Source: Gluconacetobacter diazotrophicus PA1 5 (lineage in GTDB: Bacteria > Pseudomonadota > Alphaproteobacteria > Acetobacterales > Acetobacteraceae). From it: 64,000 nucleotides of DNA. The notes under the pieces are model-generated. The model was not told where the DNA came from, did not search any database, and worked only from the letters and a program-made list of their open reading frames with translations. Of the stretch, positions 25,005 through 34,873 are shown one piece after another. Location of the stretch: contig NC_010125.1 of the NCBI RefSeq assembly GCF_000067045.1, positions 2,098,001 to 2,162,000 of the forward strand. Direction: 5' to 3'. Position numbers and translations under genes: made by a program. Within the stretch, counting starts at the first letter, position 1, and the number at the start of each line of letters is the position of its first letter.

Positions 25005-27626
25005 ATGACGCTCCCTTCACCGGACGGCGCCACTCCGGCCATGGCGCAATGGTTTTCCCTCAAGGCCGAACATCCCGAGGCCCTGCTGTTCTTCCGCATG
25101 GGTGATTTCTACGAGATGTTCTTCTCCGACGCCGAGGCGGCGGCCGGCGCGCTGGATATCGCCCTGACCGCGCGCGGCACGCATGGCGATATCCCGATTC
25201 CGATGTGCGGCGTCCCGGTCGGGGCGGCATCGTCCTACCTGGCGCGGCTGATCCGTCGCGGGTTCCGCGTGGCGGTGGCCGAACAGACCGAACCGCCGCG
25301 CAAGCCCGGCAAGGGCGGCCCCAAGGGCCCGCTGGCCCGCGCCGTGGTGCGGCTTGTCACCCCCGGCACCCTGACCGAGGACGAATTGCTGGAGGCCGGA
25401 CGGCAGAACCTGCTGCTGGCCGTCGCCTCGCGCGGCGGACGCGGAACGCGCGGCTGGGGCGTGGCGTGGATCGATATTTCCACCGGCACATTCGAGACGG
25501 CCTCGGTTCCCGCCGAGGGGCTGATGGACCTGCTGGGCCGGCTGGACCCGGCGGAAATCCTGGCGGCGGCCGAGATCGACCTGGGTGACTTCGCGGCCCG
25601 GCGCGCGCCGGCAACCATTCCCCCCGGCCCGGAAGCCGCCCGGCGGCGCGTGGCCGAGACCTTCCATGTCGCCAGCCTGGACGCGTTCGGGACCTTTTCC
25701 GACGAGGAAGCGGTCGCCGGCGCCATGGCCCTGGATTACGTCCGGCGCAGCCAGGCCGGCCAGATGCCGCGCCTGTCGAGGCCCCAGGCGCATGAAAATG
25801 GCGGAGTGCTGGGCCTGGACCCCGCCACGCGCGCCAGCCTTGACCTGCTGCGCACGCGCGACGGCGGCACCGAGCATACGTTGCTGGCCAGCGTCGGCCG
25901 CACCGTCACCGCGCCCGGCAGCCGATTGCTGGCGGAATGGATCGCCGCCCCCCTGACCCGGGACGCCGCGATCGCCGCCCGCCAGGACGGCTGGTCGTGG
26001 CTGATCGAGGAAGGCGGCGTGCGCGCGGCCCTGCGGCAGGGATTGCGCGGTACGCCGGACATCGCCCGCGCGCTGGCCCGCCTGTCGCTGGGCCGTGGCC
26101 TGCCGCGCGACGCGGCGGCGATCCGCGACGGGCTGGCCATCGCCCGGCGCATCGCCCAGGCCCTGACGGACGGCCGCACCGCACCGCCCGCGCTGCTGGC
26201 CGACGCCATGCGCCACCTGGGCGAGGCAACGGACCTGGAAACCCGGCTGAAGCAGGCCCTGGCCGAAGACCTGCCGGCCCGGGTGGAAGACGGCGGCGTG
26301 ATCGCCGCCGGCTTCGATGCCGAACTGGACGCCGAACGGGCCCTGCGCGACGACAGCCGCCGGGTCATTGCCGGGTTGCAGAACGATTATGCCCAGAAAT
26401 TCGGGCTGGCCAGCCTGAAGATCCGCCATCACGCGCAACTGGGCTACGTCATCGAGGTCCCGGCGGCGACCGCCCCCCGCCTGCGCGAGCGCACCGACCT
26501 GATCCTGCGCCAGGGCACGGCCAGCGCGGCCCGGTTCTCGACCGAGGAACTGGTCAGCCTGGACCGCCGCATCGCCGAGGCCGCGGAGCGTGCCGCAACG
26601 CGCGAGCGGCGGATCTTCGCCGCCCTGGTGCGCGAGATCCTGGACGAACCCGCCCCGCCGGTCATCGCGGGGGCGCTGGCGGTCCTGGACGTGCTGCAAT
26701 CCTGCGCCGACCTGGCCGCCGGCGGCATGTGGTGCCGGCCCGAGGTCACGGACGACGACGCCTTCACGCTGACGGCCTGCCGCCACCCGGTGGTCGAGGC
26801 GGCGCTGCCGCGCAGCGAGCGCTTCACCCCGAACGATTGCGTGCTGGAACCCGCCCAGCGCGTCATGCTGCTGACCGGGCCGAACATGGCGGGCAAATCG
26901 ACCTTCCTGCGCCAGACCGCGCTGGCGGTCATCCTGGCGCAGGCCGGGCTGCCCGTCCCGGCCAAGGCCGCGCGGATCGGCGTCGTCGACCGGCTGTTTT
27001 CCCGCGTGGGGGCATCGGACGACCTGGCGCGCGGGCGGTCGACCTTCATGGTGGAAATGACCGAGACCGCCGCCATCCTGAACCAGGCCGGCCCCCGGTC
27101 CCTGGTGGTGGTCGATGAAATCGGGCGCGGCACCGCGACGCTGGACGGGCTGGCCATCGCCTGGTCGGTGCTGGAAGCCATGCATTCGACATTGCGCTGC
27201 CGTTCCATTTTCGCAACGCATTTCCACGAACTGGCCGAACTGGCGGAAAGCCTGCCGCGCCTGTCGCCCCACACGATGAGCGTGCGGGAATGGAAGGGCC
27301 AGGTGATCTTCCAGCACGAGGTCATACCCGGATCGGCGCGCCGAAGCTGGGGCGTGCACGTGGCCCGGCTGGCCGGCGTGCCGGAACCGGTTGTCCGCCG
27401 CGCCGCGCGGCTGCTGGCGGGACTGGAGAAGGAACGCGCGGTGGGCGCCAGGCCCCTGCCGCTGTTCGCCCCGGCGGATAGCACCCCGCCTGCCGAAGAA
27501 CCCGATCCGGGCGTGCCCGAACCGGTGCGGCGGATGCTGGAACAGCTCGACCCCGACGAGCTGACGCCGCGCACGGCGCTGGACATGGTCTACGCGATCA
27601 AGAAACTGATGCTTGAAGAATCCTGA
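25005..27626 (+). CDS. mutS: DNA mismatch repair ATPase MutS
   Basis: An 873-residue mismatch-recognition protein. The N-terminal mismatch-binding motif FFRMGDFYEMF (about residues 28-38) includes the Phe-x-Glu wedge. Walker A is GPNMAGKST (about 625), with VVVDEIGRGTATLDG as Walker B and signature region; AKFGL-type connectors and LDALDR-type clamp helices lie between. The C-terminal helix-turn-helix is followed by PLPLFAPA and a short tail. It is followed 28 bases later by glnD. Confidence 0.97.
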   Translation: MTLPSPDGATPAMAQWFSLKAEHPEALLFFRMGDFYEMFFSDAEAAAGALDIALTARGTHGDIPIPMCGVPVGAASSYLARLIRRGFRVAVAEQTEPPRKPGKGGPKGPLARAVVRLVTPGTLTEDELLEAGRQNLLLAVASRGGRGTRGWGVAWIDISTGTFETASVPAEGLMDLLGRLDPAEILAAAEIDLGDFAARRAPATIPPGPEAARRRVAETFHVASLDAFGTFSDEEAVAGAMALDYVRRSQAGQMPRLSRPQAHENGGVLGLDPATRASLDLLRTRDGGTEHTLLASVGRTVTAPGSRLLAEWIAAPLTRDAAIAARQDGWSWLIEEGGVRAALRQGLRGTPDIARALARLSLGRGLPRDAAAIRDGLAIARRIAQALTDGRTAPPALLADAMRHLGEATDLETRLKQALAEDLPARVEDGGVIAAGFDAELDAERALRDDSRRVIAGLQNDYAQKFGLASLKIRHHAQLGYVIEVPAATAPRLRERTDLILRQGTASAARFSTEELVSLDRRIAEAAERAATRERRIFAALVREILDEPAPPVIAGALAVLDVLQSCADLAAGGMWCRPEVTDDDAFTLTACRHPVVEAALPRSERFTPNDCVLEPAQRVMLLTGPNMAGKSTFLRQTALAVILAQAGLPVPAKAARIGVVDRLFSRVGASDDLARGRSTFMVEMTETAAILNQAGPRSLVVVDEIGRGTATLDGLAIAWSVLEAMHSTLRCRSIFATHFHELAELAESLPRLSPHTMSVREWKGQVIFQHEVIPGSARRSWGVHVARLAGVPEPVVRRAARLLAGLEKERAVGARPLPLFAPADSTPPAEEPDPGVPEPVRRMLEQLDPDELTPRTALDMVYAIKKLMLEES

Positions 27627-27654
27627 CATCTGGACCACGGATAGAACGGATAGA

Positions 27655-30624
27655 ATGGAAGGCCGACCTCCGTCCGGCCCCACGCCCATGCAGGAAATCG
27701 ATCCCCCCGCGATGTCGACCCCGTCTTCCCCCTCCCAGGCTTCCACCCCCTCGGCCGTCAGGGACCTGACCACCAGCCTCGCGGCATCGCTCCTTTCCCC
27801 CGAGGACGGCGCGGCCGTACCGCGCGAGCAGGCCATCGCGCTGTTCCGCCGCCATCTCGCCCGGTTCCAGGCATCGGTGCGCGAGGAATTCGAGGCCCAT
27901 CGCCTGCATGGCACGTCGGCCGCCAAGCAACTGGCACTGCACACCGACGGCATGATCCGCACCCTGGTCGATTTCACACTGGACCACGCGCTGGCCGGCT
28001 CGATCGGGCCTGGGGCACGCAGCCTGGCGGTCACCGCGACGGGGGGATACGGGCGCGGCATGCTGGCGCCGTTCAGCGATATCGACCTGCTGTTCCTGAC
28101 GACCGACGAACCCTCGGCCGACGTCAGCCGCGTGGTGGAATACATCCTGTATTTCCTGTGGGACCTGGGGCTGAAGGTCGGGCACGCCACGCGCTCCATC
28201 GCGCAATGCATTGCCGAGGCCGAGGCCGACACCACCGTCCGCACCACATTGCTGGACGCCCGGCTGCTGGCCGGCGACGCGTCGCTGTTCGCCATGTTCG
28301 AGGCCCGGTACATCGTCGCCTGCGTCGAGGCCGGGGCCGCGCGCTTCATCTCGGACAAGCACAAGGAACGCACGGCGCGCCATAACCGCTTCGGCGACAG
28401 TCCCTATCTGGTCGAACCGAACGTGAAGGAAGGGCGCGGCGGCCTGCGGGACCTGCAGACCCTGTACTGGATGTGCCGCTACACGTTCGGCACGCGCCAT
28501 GTATCCGACCTGCTGGCACCGGGCTTCAGCCGCCTGGGCCTGCTGACCGAGCAGGAGGCCAAGCGCGCCCGCCGGTCCTGGGACTTCCTGTGGAGCGTCC
28601 GGCTGCACCTGCATTACATCTCGGGCCGGGCGGAGGAGCGCCTGACCTTCGACGTGCAGCCCGTGGTCGGCGCGCGCATGGGCTACACCCGCCATGGGCG
28701 CCAGGTGGGCGTCGAGCGCTTCATGCGCCATTATTTCCTGACGGTGCGCGAGGTCATGCGCCTGACCCACGTGCTGGAACCCGCCGTGATGCGCCAGGCG
28801 CTGGGCCCGGCGGCCAACGCGCCGCAAGCCGACAGCGCGATGCGCGACGCGGGCTTCACCGTCCTGGACGGCCAGATCCTGCCGGAACGCGGCACCTCGT
28901 TCGATGCCGAGCCGATCCAGATGATGCGGCTGCTCGAATGGGCGCGCACCCGCAAGCTGCCCATCCACCCGCTGGCCATGCACCAGCTGATCCGCTGGGA
29001 ACGGCGGGCCGCCAGCCTGCGCGGCGACCCCGAGGCCGCGCGCATCTTCCTGGAACTGCTGTGCGGCACCCCGCCGGAGCGCATCGGCCGCCCGCCCCAT
29101 AGCGCCGAGGCCGAGAACGCGGCCGGCGAAGAGGTCCCCAGCTTCCACGCCACCGCGCAGGACCGCCGCCAAGGCAACGCCTACTGGCTGCATATCCTGA
29201 ACGAAACCGGGATCATGGGGCGGCTGATGCCCGACTGGTCGCGCATCGTCGGCCAGATGCAGTTCGACACCTATCACGTGTTCACGGTCGACGAGCACAC
29301 GATCGAGGCCATCCGCATCTTCGGCCGGATCGAACATGGCGCCATGGCCGACGAAATTCCGCAGGCGTACGACCTGGCGCGCAACCTGCAATCGCGGCGG
29401 GCCCTCTACATGGCCATCCTGCTGCACGACATCGCCAAGGGACGCGGCGGCGACCATTCCGAACTGGGGTCGGAAATCGCGCTGGATGTCTGCCCGGAAA
29501 TGGGCCTGACCGGCGAGGAGACCGAAACCGTATCCTGGCTGGTGCTGCATCACCTGCTGCTGAGCCACACGGCCTTCCAGCGCGACATCGACGACCCGAA
29601 GACCATCCTGGACTTGGCCGACACCATCCAGTCGCCCGAGCGCCTGCGGCTGCTGCTGCTGCTGACCATCGTGGACATGCGCGCCGTCAGCCCGCGCGTG
29701 TGGAATGCCTGGAAGGCCACCCTGCTGCACGAGCTGTACATGCGCGTGGCCGAGGTGCTGGAGGGCGGCCTGGCCACCACCGAACGCGACGTGCGCGTGG
29801 CCCGCGCCAAGGACGCGGCGGCCGAGATCCTGGAAGATGACGGGTTCAAGCGCGCGGACATCGATCATTTCCTGGGCCTGGGCTATGGCAGCTACTGGCT
29901 GTCCTTCGACCAGGACACCCACGCCCGCCATGCCGAGCTGATTCGCGAGGCCGAACGGCACAAGGCCCCGCTGACGGTCGAAACCCAGCCCCTGCCCGCC
30001 CGTGGCGTGACCGAGGTCACGATCTACACCGCCGACCATCCCGGCCTGTTCTCGCGCATGGCCGGCGCGCTGGCGATCGCGGGGGCGTCGATCGTCGATG
30101 CCCGCATCCACACGCTGATCAACGGCATGGCGCTGGACACGTTCTGGATTCAGGACGCGGGCGGCGAGGCGTTCGAGGAACCGCACCAGTTGGCCCGCCT
30201 GTCGGCGCTGGTCGAACAGGCGCTGTCCGGCCGGGTGGACATTCCCAAGGAAATCGTCAGCGCCGGCCGCATGCGCTATGGGCGGCGCATGCGCGCGATC
30301 CACGTGCCACCCCGCGTGGTGATCGACAACCGGGCATCGAACACCTACACGGTCATCGAAATCAACGGCCGCGACCGCCCCGGCCTGCTGCATGACGTGA
30401 CCCAGGCGATCAGCGACCACAAATTGCAGATCGCCTCGGCCCATATCACGACCTACGGCGTACGCGCGGTGGACGTGTTCTACGTCAAGGACCTGTTCGG
30501 CCTGAAGATCACTGACGAGCGACGCCTGGGCGAAATCCGCGAAGCCCTGCTGCACGGCCTGCGCCAGGCCGAGGAAGCCATGACCAGCGAAATCGGGCCG
30601 CCGGCGGAATCGCTGATCGCGTAG
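27655..30624 (+). CDS. glnD: Bifunctional uridylyltransferase/uridylyl-removing enzyme GlnD
   Basis: A 989-residue sensor of glutamine that uridylylates and deuridylylates PII proteins, thereby controlling nitrogen assimilation. The nucleotidyltransferase motif GGYGRGMLAPFSDIDLLFL starts near residue 130, the HD hydrolase motif LHDIAKGRGGDHSELG near 589, and two ACT domains begin around 780 and 895 (the second with ENGRDRPGLLHDV-type sequence). The ATG at 27655 is likely; a TTG at 27613 inside mutS or ATG at 27688 are alternatives. Downstream gltB in this window belongs to the same nitrogen circuit. Confidence 0.96.
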   Translation: MEGRPPSGPTPMQEIDPPAMSTPSSPSQASTPSAVRDLTTSLAASLLSPEDGAAVPREQAIALFRRHLARFQASVREEFEAHRLHGTSAAKQLALHTDGMIRTLVDFTLDHALAGSIGPGARSLAVTATGGYGRGMLAPFSDIDLLFLTTDEPSADVSRVVEYILYFLWDLGLKVGHATRSIAQCIAEAEADTTVRTTLLDARLLAGDASLFAMFEARYIVACVEAGAARFISDKHKERTARHNRFGDSPYLVEPNVKEGRGGLRDLQTLYWMCRYTFGTRHVSDLLAPGFSRLGLLTEQEAKRARRSWDFLWSVRLHLHYISGRAEERLTFDVQPVVGARMGYTRHGRQVGVERFMRHYFLTVREVMRLTHVLEPAVMRQALGPAANAPQADSAMRDAGFTVLDGQILPERGTSFDAEPIQMMRLLEWARTRKLPIHPLAMHQLIRWERRAASLRGDPEAARIFLELLCGTPPERIGRPPHSAEAENAAGEEVPSFHATAQDRRQGNAYWLHILNETGIMGRLMPDWSRIVGQMQFDTYHVFTVDEHTIEAIRIFGRIEHGAMADEIPQAYDLARNLQSRRALYMAILLHDIAKGRGGDHSELGSEIALDVCPEMGLTGEETETVSWLVLHHLLLSHTAFQRDIDDPKTILDLADTIQSPERLRLLLLLTIVDMRAVSPRVWNAWKATLLHELYMRVAEVLEGGLATTERDVRVARAKDAAAEILEDDGFKRADIDHFLGLGYGSYWLSFDQDTHARHAELIREAERHKAPLTVETQPLPARGVTEVTIYTADHPGLFSRMAGALAIAGASIVDARIHTLINGMALDTFWIQDAGGEAFEEPHQLARLSALVEQALSGRVDIPKEIVSAGRMRYGRRMRAIHVPPRVVIDNRASNTYTVIEINGRDRPGLLHDVTQAISDHKLQIASAHITTYGVRAVDVFYVKDLFGLKITDERRLGEIREALLHGLRQAEEAMTSEIGPPAESLIA

Positions 30625-30636
30625 GGGAAAGCGAAG

Positions 30637-30662
30637 GCTTCTTTTTCTGAAGAAAAAGAAGC
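30637..30662. terminator. A/T-rich 12-base hairpin after glnD
   Basis: Arms GCTTCTTTTTCT and AGAAAAAGAAGC are fully complementary with a two-base loop, and AAAAAG follows on the plus strand. It separates glnD from the convergent cassette gene and could terminate from either side. Similar A/T-rich hairpins are common between genes in acetic acid bacteria, from general knowledge. Confidence 0.6.
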
Positions 30663-30672
30663 AAAAAGACTT

Positions 30673-31098
30673 TTATTCGTTAAGGGCTGTTTCGGAAGCC
30701 ATCGACGCGGTGATCTGATTGTTTTTGTCATATTCTTCAAGAATCGAACGCAGAGATTTTAGGGATGCGATGTCTCCCTGCACGTCGCCGATACCGTTTT
30801 TCTCTTGGTAGGAAATCAGGTTATCAATCATCGAATACATGTTCGATGATCCGCTCACCAGTTTCCCGCCGTTGACGCCTTCCAACGCATATCCATCCAT
30901 CAAAGCCATTTCGCCACTTTGATGGAGTGTGATCTTCCCCTCCCGGGTCAACTGCTCCCGGGCAGCCTCCATCTCCTGAGGGCTCATGTCGCTGAACGTT
31001 GTCGGAGTGGACGGGCTGTTATTTAAAAGGGTCTGGGACGATGCGGAACTGTTCTGGACCAGATGAACAATGATCGAGGACGTGCTGCTGACCCGCAT
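30673..31098 (-). CDS. Unknown cysteine-free protein, third gene of AT-richer cassette
   Basis: A 141-residue protein without Cys or Trp. No signal peptide or membrane segment is visible. The first 35 residues are Ser/Thr/Asn-rich and probably disordered; then a segment MSPQEMEAAREQLTREGKITL and DISL-like helices follow to the acidic C-terminus. AGGA upstream supports ATG 31098. Base use is noticeably AT-richer than flanking genes, suggesting transfer. I do not recognise the family. It lies closest to glnD and is transcribed towards it. Confidence 0.65.
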   Translation of the reverse strand: MRVSSTSSIIVHLVQNSSASSQTLLNNSPSTPTTFSDMSPQEMEAAREQLTREGKITLHQSGEMALMDGYALEGVNGGKLVSGSSNMYSMIDNLISYQEKNGIGDVQGDIASLKSLRSILEEYDKNNQITASMASETALNE

Positions 31099-31179
31099 TG
31101 TCGATCCTTTCCTTTACTCCGATCAGCATAAGACGACGGCCGAGAGTGTCCAGTAATCGTGACTGATGGGAAGAACCGG

Positions 31180-31887
31180 TCAGGATAATTTCGGCAGATC
31201 CTGCTCGACCTCGTCCAGGGCGTCCTGGGCAGACTGGATGTCGCTGTTATGCTGTTTCTTCAGCCGATTTTTGGCTTCTTTAAGCATATCTTCCAACTGG
31301 GCCGCCACCTTCCGCACCGTCTGCTGGAAATCCGGACTGTCGCTTGTGCCCGCGCCATTTTTCCCGCTGCCACCCGCTGCCTGCCCTGACGTACTGTCCG
31401 TCGCTGGCTGCGACAGGGACGGATCGGAAACATCGCCGCCGTCCCGAACGGTTCCCGATGAGTCCTGGGTGTCCTGCGGGACGGAAATCACCATGTCGCC
31501 CACTTCGGCCATGCCGGCGGACGTTCCCTGATTCTGCGCATATTGCTGCACGGCGGCGGCAAGCTGGTGTGCGAATTGCGCCAATTCCTGGGCAAGCGCC
31601 TTGGGCGAAAGAAACGCCTTCATGAACATAAGCTGCCGGATCTGCGCCTGGAGACGATCGACCCGCTGCTCCGCATCGGCCCGGACGGATTGCCGGCTGG
31701 ACTGGATGATCTGGTCCAGACGCGACAGGGCCTCCTGCGACAGGGTAACGGAATCACCGTCGCTGGACACCGGGGCCGCGCCACCTTCGGCCGACGCGGC
31801 GCTGGATTGGGTGGACGACGCATCGCTGTCGGTGCCGAACGGCCCCAGATAAGTGAGGTCCGACTGCGTGGTGGCGATCCTCGTCAT
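31180..31887 (-). CDS. Unknown cysteine-free coiled-coil protein, second gene of cassette
   Basis: A 235-residue protein with no Cys or Trp. It opens MTRIATTQSDLTYLGPFG, then a Ser/Ala-rich stretch, the motif GDSVTLSQEALSRL near residues 44-57 (superficially like the D-S-V-x-L-S motif of anti-sigma and flagellar accessory proteins), and two long helical regions (about 55-110 and 185-232) likely to form coiled coils, separated by a Gly/Ser/Asp linker. No signal peptide. AAGGAT about 10 bases ahead supports ATG 31887. It lies 81 bases upstream of the third gene and shares its composition. Function unknown. Confidence 0.65.
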   Translation of the reverse strand: MTRIATTQSDLTYLGPFGTDSDASSTQSSAASAEGGAAPVSSDGDSVTLSQEALSRLDQIIQSSRQSVRADAEQRVDRLQAQIRQLMFMKAFLSPKALAQELAQFAHQLAAAVQQYAQNQGTSAGMAEVGDMVISVPQDTQDSSGTVRDGGDVSDPSLSQPATDSTSGQAAGGSGKNGAGTSDSPDFQQTVRKVAAQLEDMLKEAKNRLKKQHNSDIQSAQDALDEVEQDLPKLS

Positions 31888-31927
31888 TCACGGCATCCTT
31901 TCACCGGACGGCCTCCGAAACCCGCTT

Positions 31928-32875
31928 TTACGTAAGATCTAACTTGGATTTGTCGCCGGGTTTGTGTTTTTCGTCCGAAATCTGAAACAACTGGTCGATC
32001 AGGTTGTTCTGGTCGGCCCGTTTCGTCGCAACCGGATCAAGAACGGCCGTGGCCGAGGCGGCGCTGCCGGCCGTTCCATCGCTTTCGGACGTGGAGTCAG
32101 CGGTTGCGGCACTGCCGTTGGGCGTAAACGAAGAGGAAAAGGTCGCGAACTCGACTGTTCCATCGGGTTCTTCCTTCCACGCCACCGGGTCCTGCGAGCC
32201 GCTCGATTGCTGGACGAACTGCGTGATCAGGCTTGCCGTCTCGGTGTCCGATTTTTCATCGGCCGATTTTCCCGCCGCCGTATAAAGAGCGGACAGGGAT
32301 ACCGTGGAAACATCGACCTCCTGCTGGTAATCGCCCGTTACGGCATCCGGTCCGTACCCGGTATCCACTCCATTGACCATTTCGTTGGCGGCAGCGACCC
32401 ATCCGCCGGGCACATGCAGCATCACGGCATCGGATCTGGAGAGGTCATATTCTTTCGTCGATACGGAAAGACCGGCCGACTGCGATGCCCCGCCGCCAAA
32501 GCTCTCCATCGCTGTCGTCTCCGACGTCGCTTTCGGGGCCCGTTCCGCCGTGGTCGGCAACATATAGGAGAGTTCGTTGTTTTCGACCCAGGAACCGTAA
32601 CTCATCTCCCCCGATGCGGTGATGGGCTGAGCACCGACTCCGTTGGCCACATGCACCACCACGGTAGAGGTCATCTTGCTGAGATCCGCCTGTATCAGCG
32701 CCTGTGCCGACGCGGAAAGACCGATATCCCGCGCGGACCTGTCGCCGGAGGTTTCCGTCGCGGGAGCGTCCGCCTTCTTGCTCTCGGCCCAGACATTATA
32801 GGTCGAGGCACCTGACGCTGTTATTGATAGTCCCACGGCCTTTCCTCTCAATCCAGTGTCGAAATTTAAATCCAT
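31928..32875 (-). CDS. Unknown cysteine-free Ser/Thr/Ala-rich protein, first gene of cassette
   Basis: A 315-residue acidic protein without Cys, signal peptide or membrane segments. It opens MDLNFDTGLRGKAVGLSITASG; an LSASAQALIQADL segment (about 52-64) is like the DSVxLS pattern of its neighbour, and a VHVANGVGAQPI and a VMLHVPGGWVAAANEMVNG stretch stand out in the middle. The C-terminal 110 residues are Ser/Ala/Thr-rich and likely flexible. A GTG one codon earlier is possible; no clear ribosome site. It is the first of three co-directional genes in AT-richer DNA. Function unknown. Confidence 0.65.
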   Translation of the reverse strand: MDLNFDTGLRGKAVGLSITASGASTYNVWAESKKADAPATETSGDRSARDIGLSASAQALIQADLSKMTSTVVVHVANGVGAQPITASGEMSYGSWVENNELSYMLPTTAERAPKATSETTAMESFGGGASQSAGLSVSTKEYDLSRSDAVMLHVPGGWVAAANEMVNGVDTGYGPDAVTGDYQQEVDVSTVSLSALYTAAGKSADEKSDTETASLITQFVQQSSGSQDPVAWKEEPDGTVEFATFSSSFTPNGSAATADSTSESDGTAGSAASATAVLDPVATKRADQNNLIDQLFQISDEKHKPGDKSKLDLT

Positions 32876-32971
32876 CACTGGTTAAGAAAACGTTAATACC
32901 ATTGTCATTATTGATATATGGCACCTATTCGTCGCGGACATGGGTTTGAAAAATCGCTCAATACCGGCGTT

Positions 32972-34789
32972 CTACGCGGATTTATCCGCAAGAGGCCCCG
33001 TGGCGAAACCAACCCGCCAGCGAAGCAACGCCGCGTGCACGGCCTCGATCGGCGCGGCCCAGGCGGTGTCGGGATCGTCCGGCTGGTGCTGGCGGAACTG
33101 TTCCAGAGAAGGATACCAGCGGCTGCCCCGGTCGCCCCAGCGCGGGGGCTCGGCACGGTCGAAGGTGGCGGACCAGCGCCAGTCGCCGCCGAAGCGGTTC
33201 AGCAGCCAGACTGGTCTGCCCATCGCGCCGGCCAGATGGGCGATGGCGGTATCGACGGTGATCACCAGATCCAGTCCGGCGACGATCCGGGCGGTGTCCA
33301 GCATGTCGCCTTCCGCTGACCGCTCCAGCGCGAAGGGCGGCGCGGCGGCGGCCGGACCGTACTGGAGGCTGACGAAAAACAGGCCCGGCACGTCGGCCAG
33401 TGGGGCCAGCCGATGCGCCGGGATCGACCGCCTTCGATCGAAGCGGAAGGACGGATTGCCCGCCCAGCACAACCCTACCCGGGGCCTCTCCCCCAGGTCG
33501 GGCGCGGGTGCCGGCAGCAGATAGGGCGCGAAGGGCGGAATATCGGTCATGCCCAGCCGATGCGGCAGGCTGATCAGGCCGCAGCGCGCCACCACATCGT
33601 CCGGCAGCGGGTCCCCTGGCGGCAGGACGGTGCACCGCGTCGCGATCTGCCCGTCCGGATCGGGCATCGTTTGCAACAGCCGGTGCAGGCTGTGCGGCAC
33701 ATCCAGCACAACGGACGCGCGGCGCAGGCAGTCGGGCAGGTAGCGCAGGAACTGGATCGCGTCACCCAGCCCCTGCTCGGCATATAGCAGCACGCGCCCG
33801 CGCGGCAGTGACGCCCCGTCCCATTCCGCGACGCCCTGCCCGCGCATGGGTGGCAGCAGGCGGGATCGGGCTTCCAGATGGCGCCATCCCTCGGCGTACG
33901 CGCCACGCGCCAGCAGCAATGTTCCCAGATTGAACTGGGCCCGCGCGCCCTCCGCCTCCCGCGCCAGGATGGGGTCGCGCAGGACGGCGCGGTACAGGGC
34001 CTCGGCCGCATCCCCCTCGGCCAGTTCGTCCAGAATGGTCGCGGCATTGACCGCGATCCGCGCATCGCCCGGCGCCAGAATCCTGGCTCGTTCCAGGGCG
34101 GTCCGGGCCTGCGGCAGATGACCCAGCGCCATCAGGACCAGCCCCAGATTGTTCTGCGTTTCCGCGACGCCGGGCGCCAGGGCAGCGGCGTGCTCCAGCG
34201 CGACGCGGGCGTCCTCGTGCCGGTTCAGCGCGAACAGCGCGGCGCCATGATTGGCCCAGGCCGCCCCGTCATCGGGGAGAAGCCGGACGATCTGCCGATA
34301 CAGCGCCTCGGCCCCCGCGGGCTGGCCCCGATCCGCCAGTAGGGGGGCCATGTCACCGGGACACAGGGCCCGCGCCGCGCGCAGGCTGGCCTCGGCCTCC
34401 GCCCAGCGGCCCAGTTCACCCAGCGCGCCGGCCAGGGCGGCGTGGGCGCGCGCGTCGCGCGGTTCGCGCAGTACGGCCACCGCCAGCGCGGCGCGGGCCT
34501 CCTCCACATGGCCCTGCTCGCGCAGGGCGCAGCCCAGGGTGATGTGAAAATGCGCCGCCGGCAGCAGCGCGACGGCCTTGCCCGCCAGCCCGATCGCAAG
34601 GTCCGGCCGCCCGGCGGCACGGGCGACGCAGGCCATGCCGTGCAGGACGTCGGCATCCCGGCACGCGGGCCGCGCGGACAGGGCGGCGTGAAGCAGCGCC
34701 AGCGCCCCGTCGCGGTCCCCGGCTTCAAGCAGCGCCATGGCCCGTGCCGCGCTGTCCGGCCCGTCGGGGGCCGCCTGCCGTTTGTCCAT
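32972..34789 (-). CDS. TPR-repeat protein with glycosyltransferase-type C-terminal domain
   Basis: A 605-residue protein. The N-terminal half (about residues 10-330) is a run of tetratricopeptide repeats, e.g. AHAALAGALGELGRWAEAEASLRAA and NNLGLVLMALGHLPQARTALERA. The C-terminal part (about 350-590) resembles glycosyltransferase family 9/41-type Rossmann halves, with LLYAEQGLGDAIQFLRYLPDC, RVGLCWAGNPSFRFDRRRSIP, and DLVITVDTAIAHLAGAMGRPVWLLNRFGGDWRW. The frame is open far upstream, but ATG 34789 (GGGGGCAGGGG before it) is the likely start. It is divergent from the M32 gene. The sugar substrate is unknown. Confidence 0.8.
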   Translation of the reverse strand: MDKRQAAPDGPDSAARAMALLEAGDRDGALALLHAALSARPACRDADVLHGMACVARAAGRPDLAIGLAGKAVALLPAAHFHITLGCALREQGHVEEARAALAVAVLREPRDARAHAALAGALGELGRWAEAEASLRAARALCPGDMAPLLADRGQPAGAEALYRQIVRLLPDDGAAWANHGAALFALNRHEDARVALEHAAALAPGVAETQNNLGLVLMALGHLPQARTALERARILAPGDARIAVNAATILDELAEGDAAEALYRAVLRDPILAREAEGARAQFNLGTLLLARGAYAEGWRHLEARSRLLPPMRGQGVAEWDGASLPRGRVLLYAEQGLGDAIQFLRYLPDCLRRASVVLDVPHSLHRLLQTMPDPDGQIATRCTVLPPGDPLPDDVVARCGLISLPHRLGMTDIPPFAPYLLPAPAPDLGERPRVGLCWAGNPSFRFDRRRSIPAHRLAPLADVPGLFFVSLQYGPAAAAPPFALERSAEGDMLDTARIVAGLDLVITVDTAIAHLAGAMGRPVWLLNRFGGDWRWSATFDRAEPPRWGDRGSRWYPSLEQFRQHQPDDPDTAWAAPIEAVHAALLRWRVGFATGPLADKSA

Positions 34790-34873
34790 CCCCTGCCCCC
34801 GGTTGCCATCGCGCCGTGCCATCGCCCACACTGGCGCCCGCAGTGCCACACCCGACTGGCCGAGGACGACATC

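Noticed and set aside
25017-30555. Very long antisense open frames opposite mutS and glnD (about 1000 codons each)
   Set aside because: They mirror high-GC codon use of well-supported genes on the other strand, lack known domains, and have no ribosome sites of their own.
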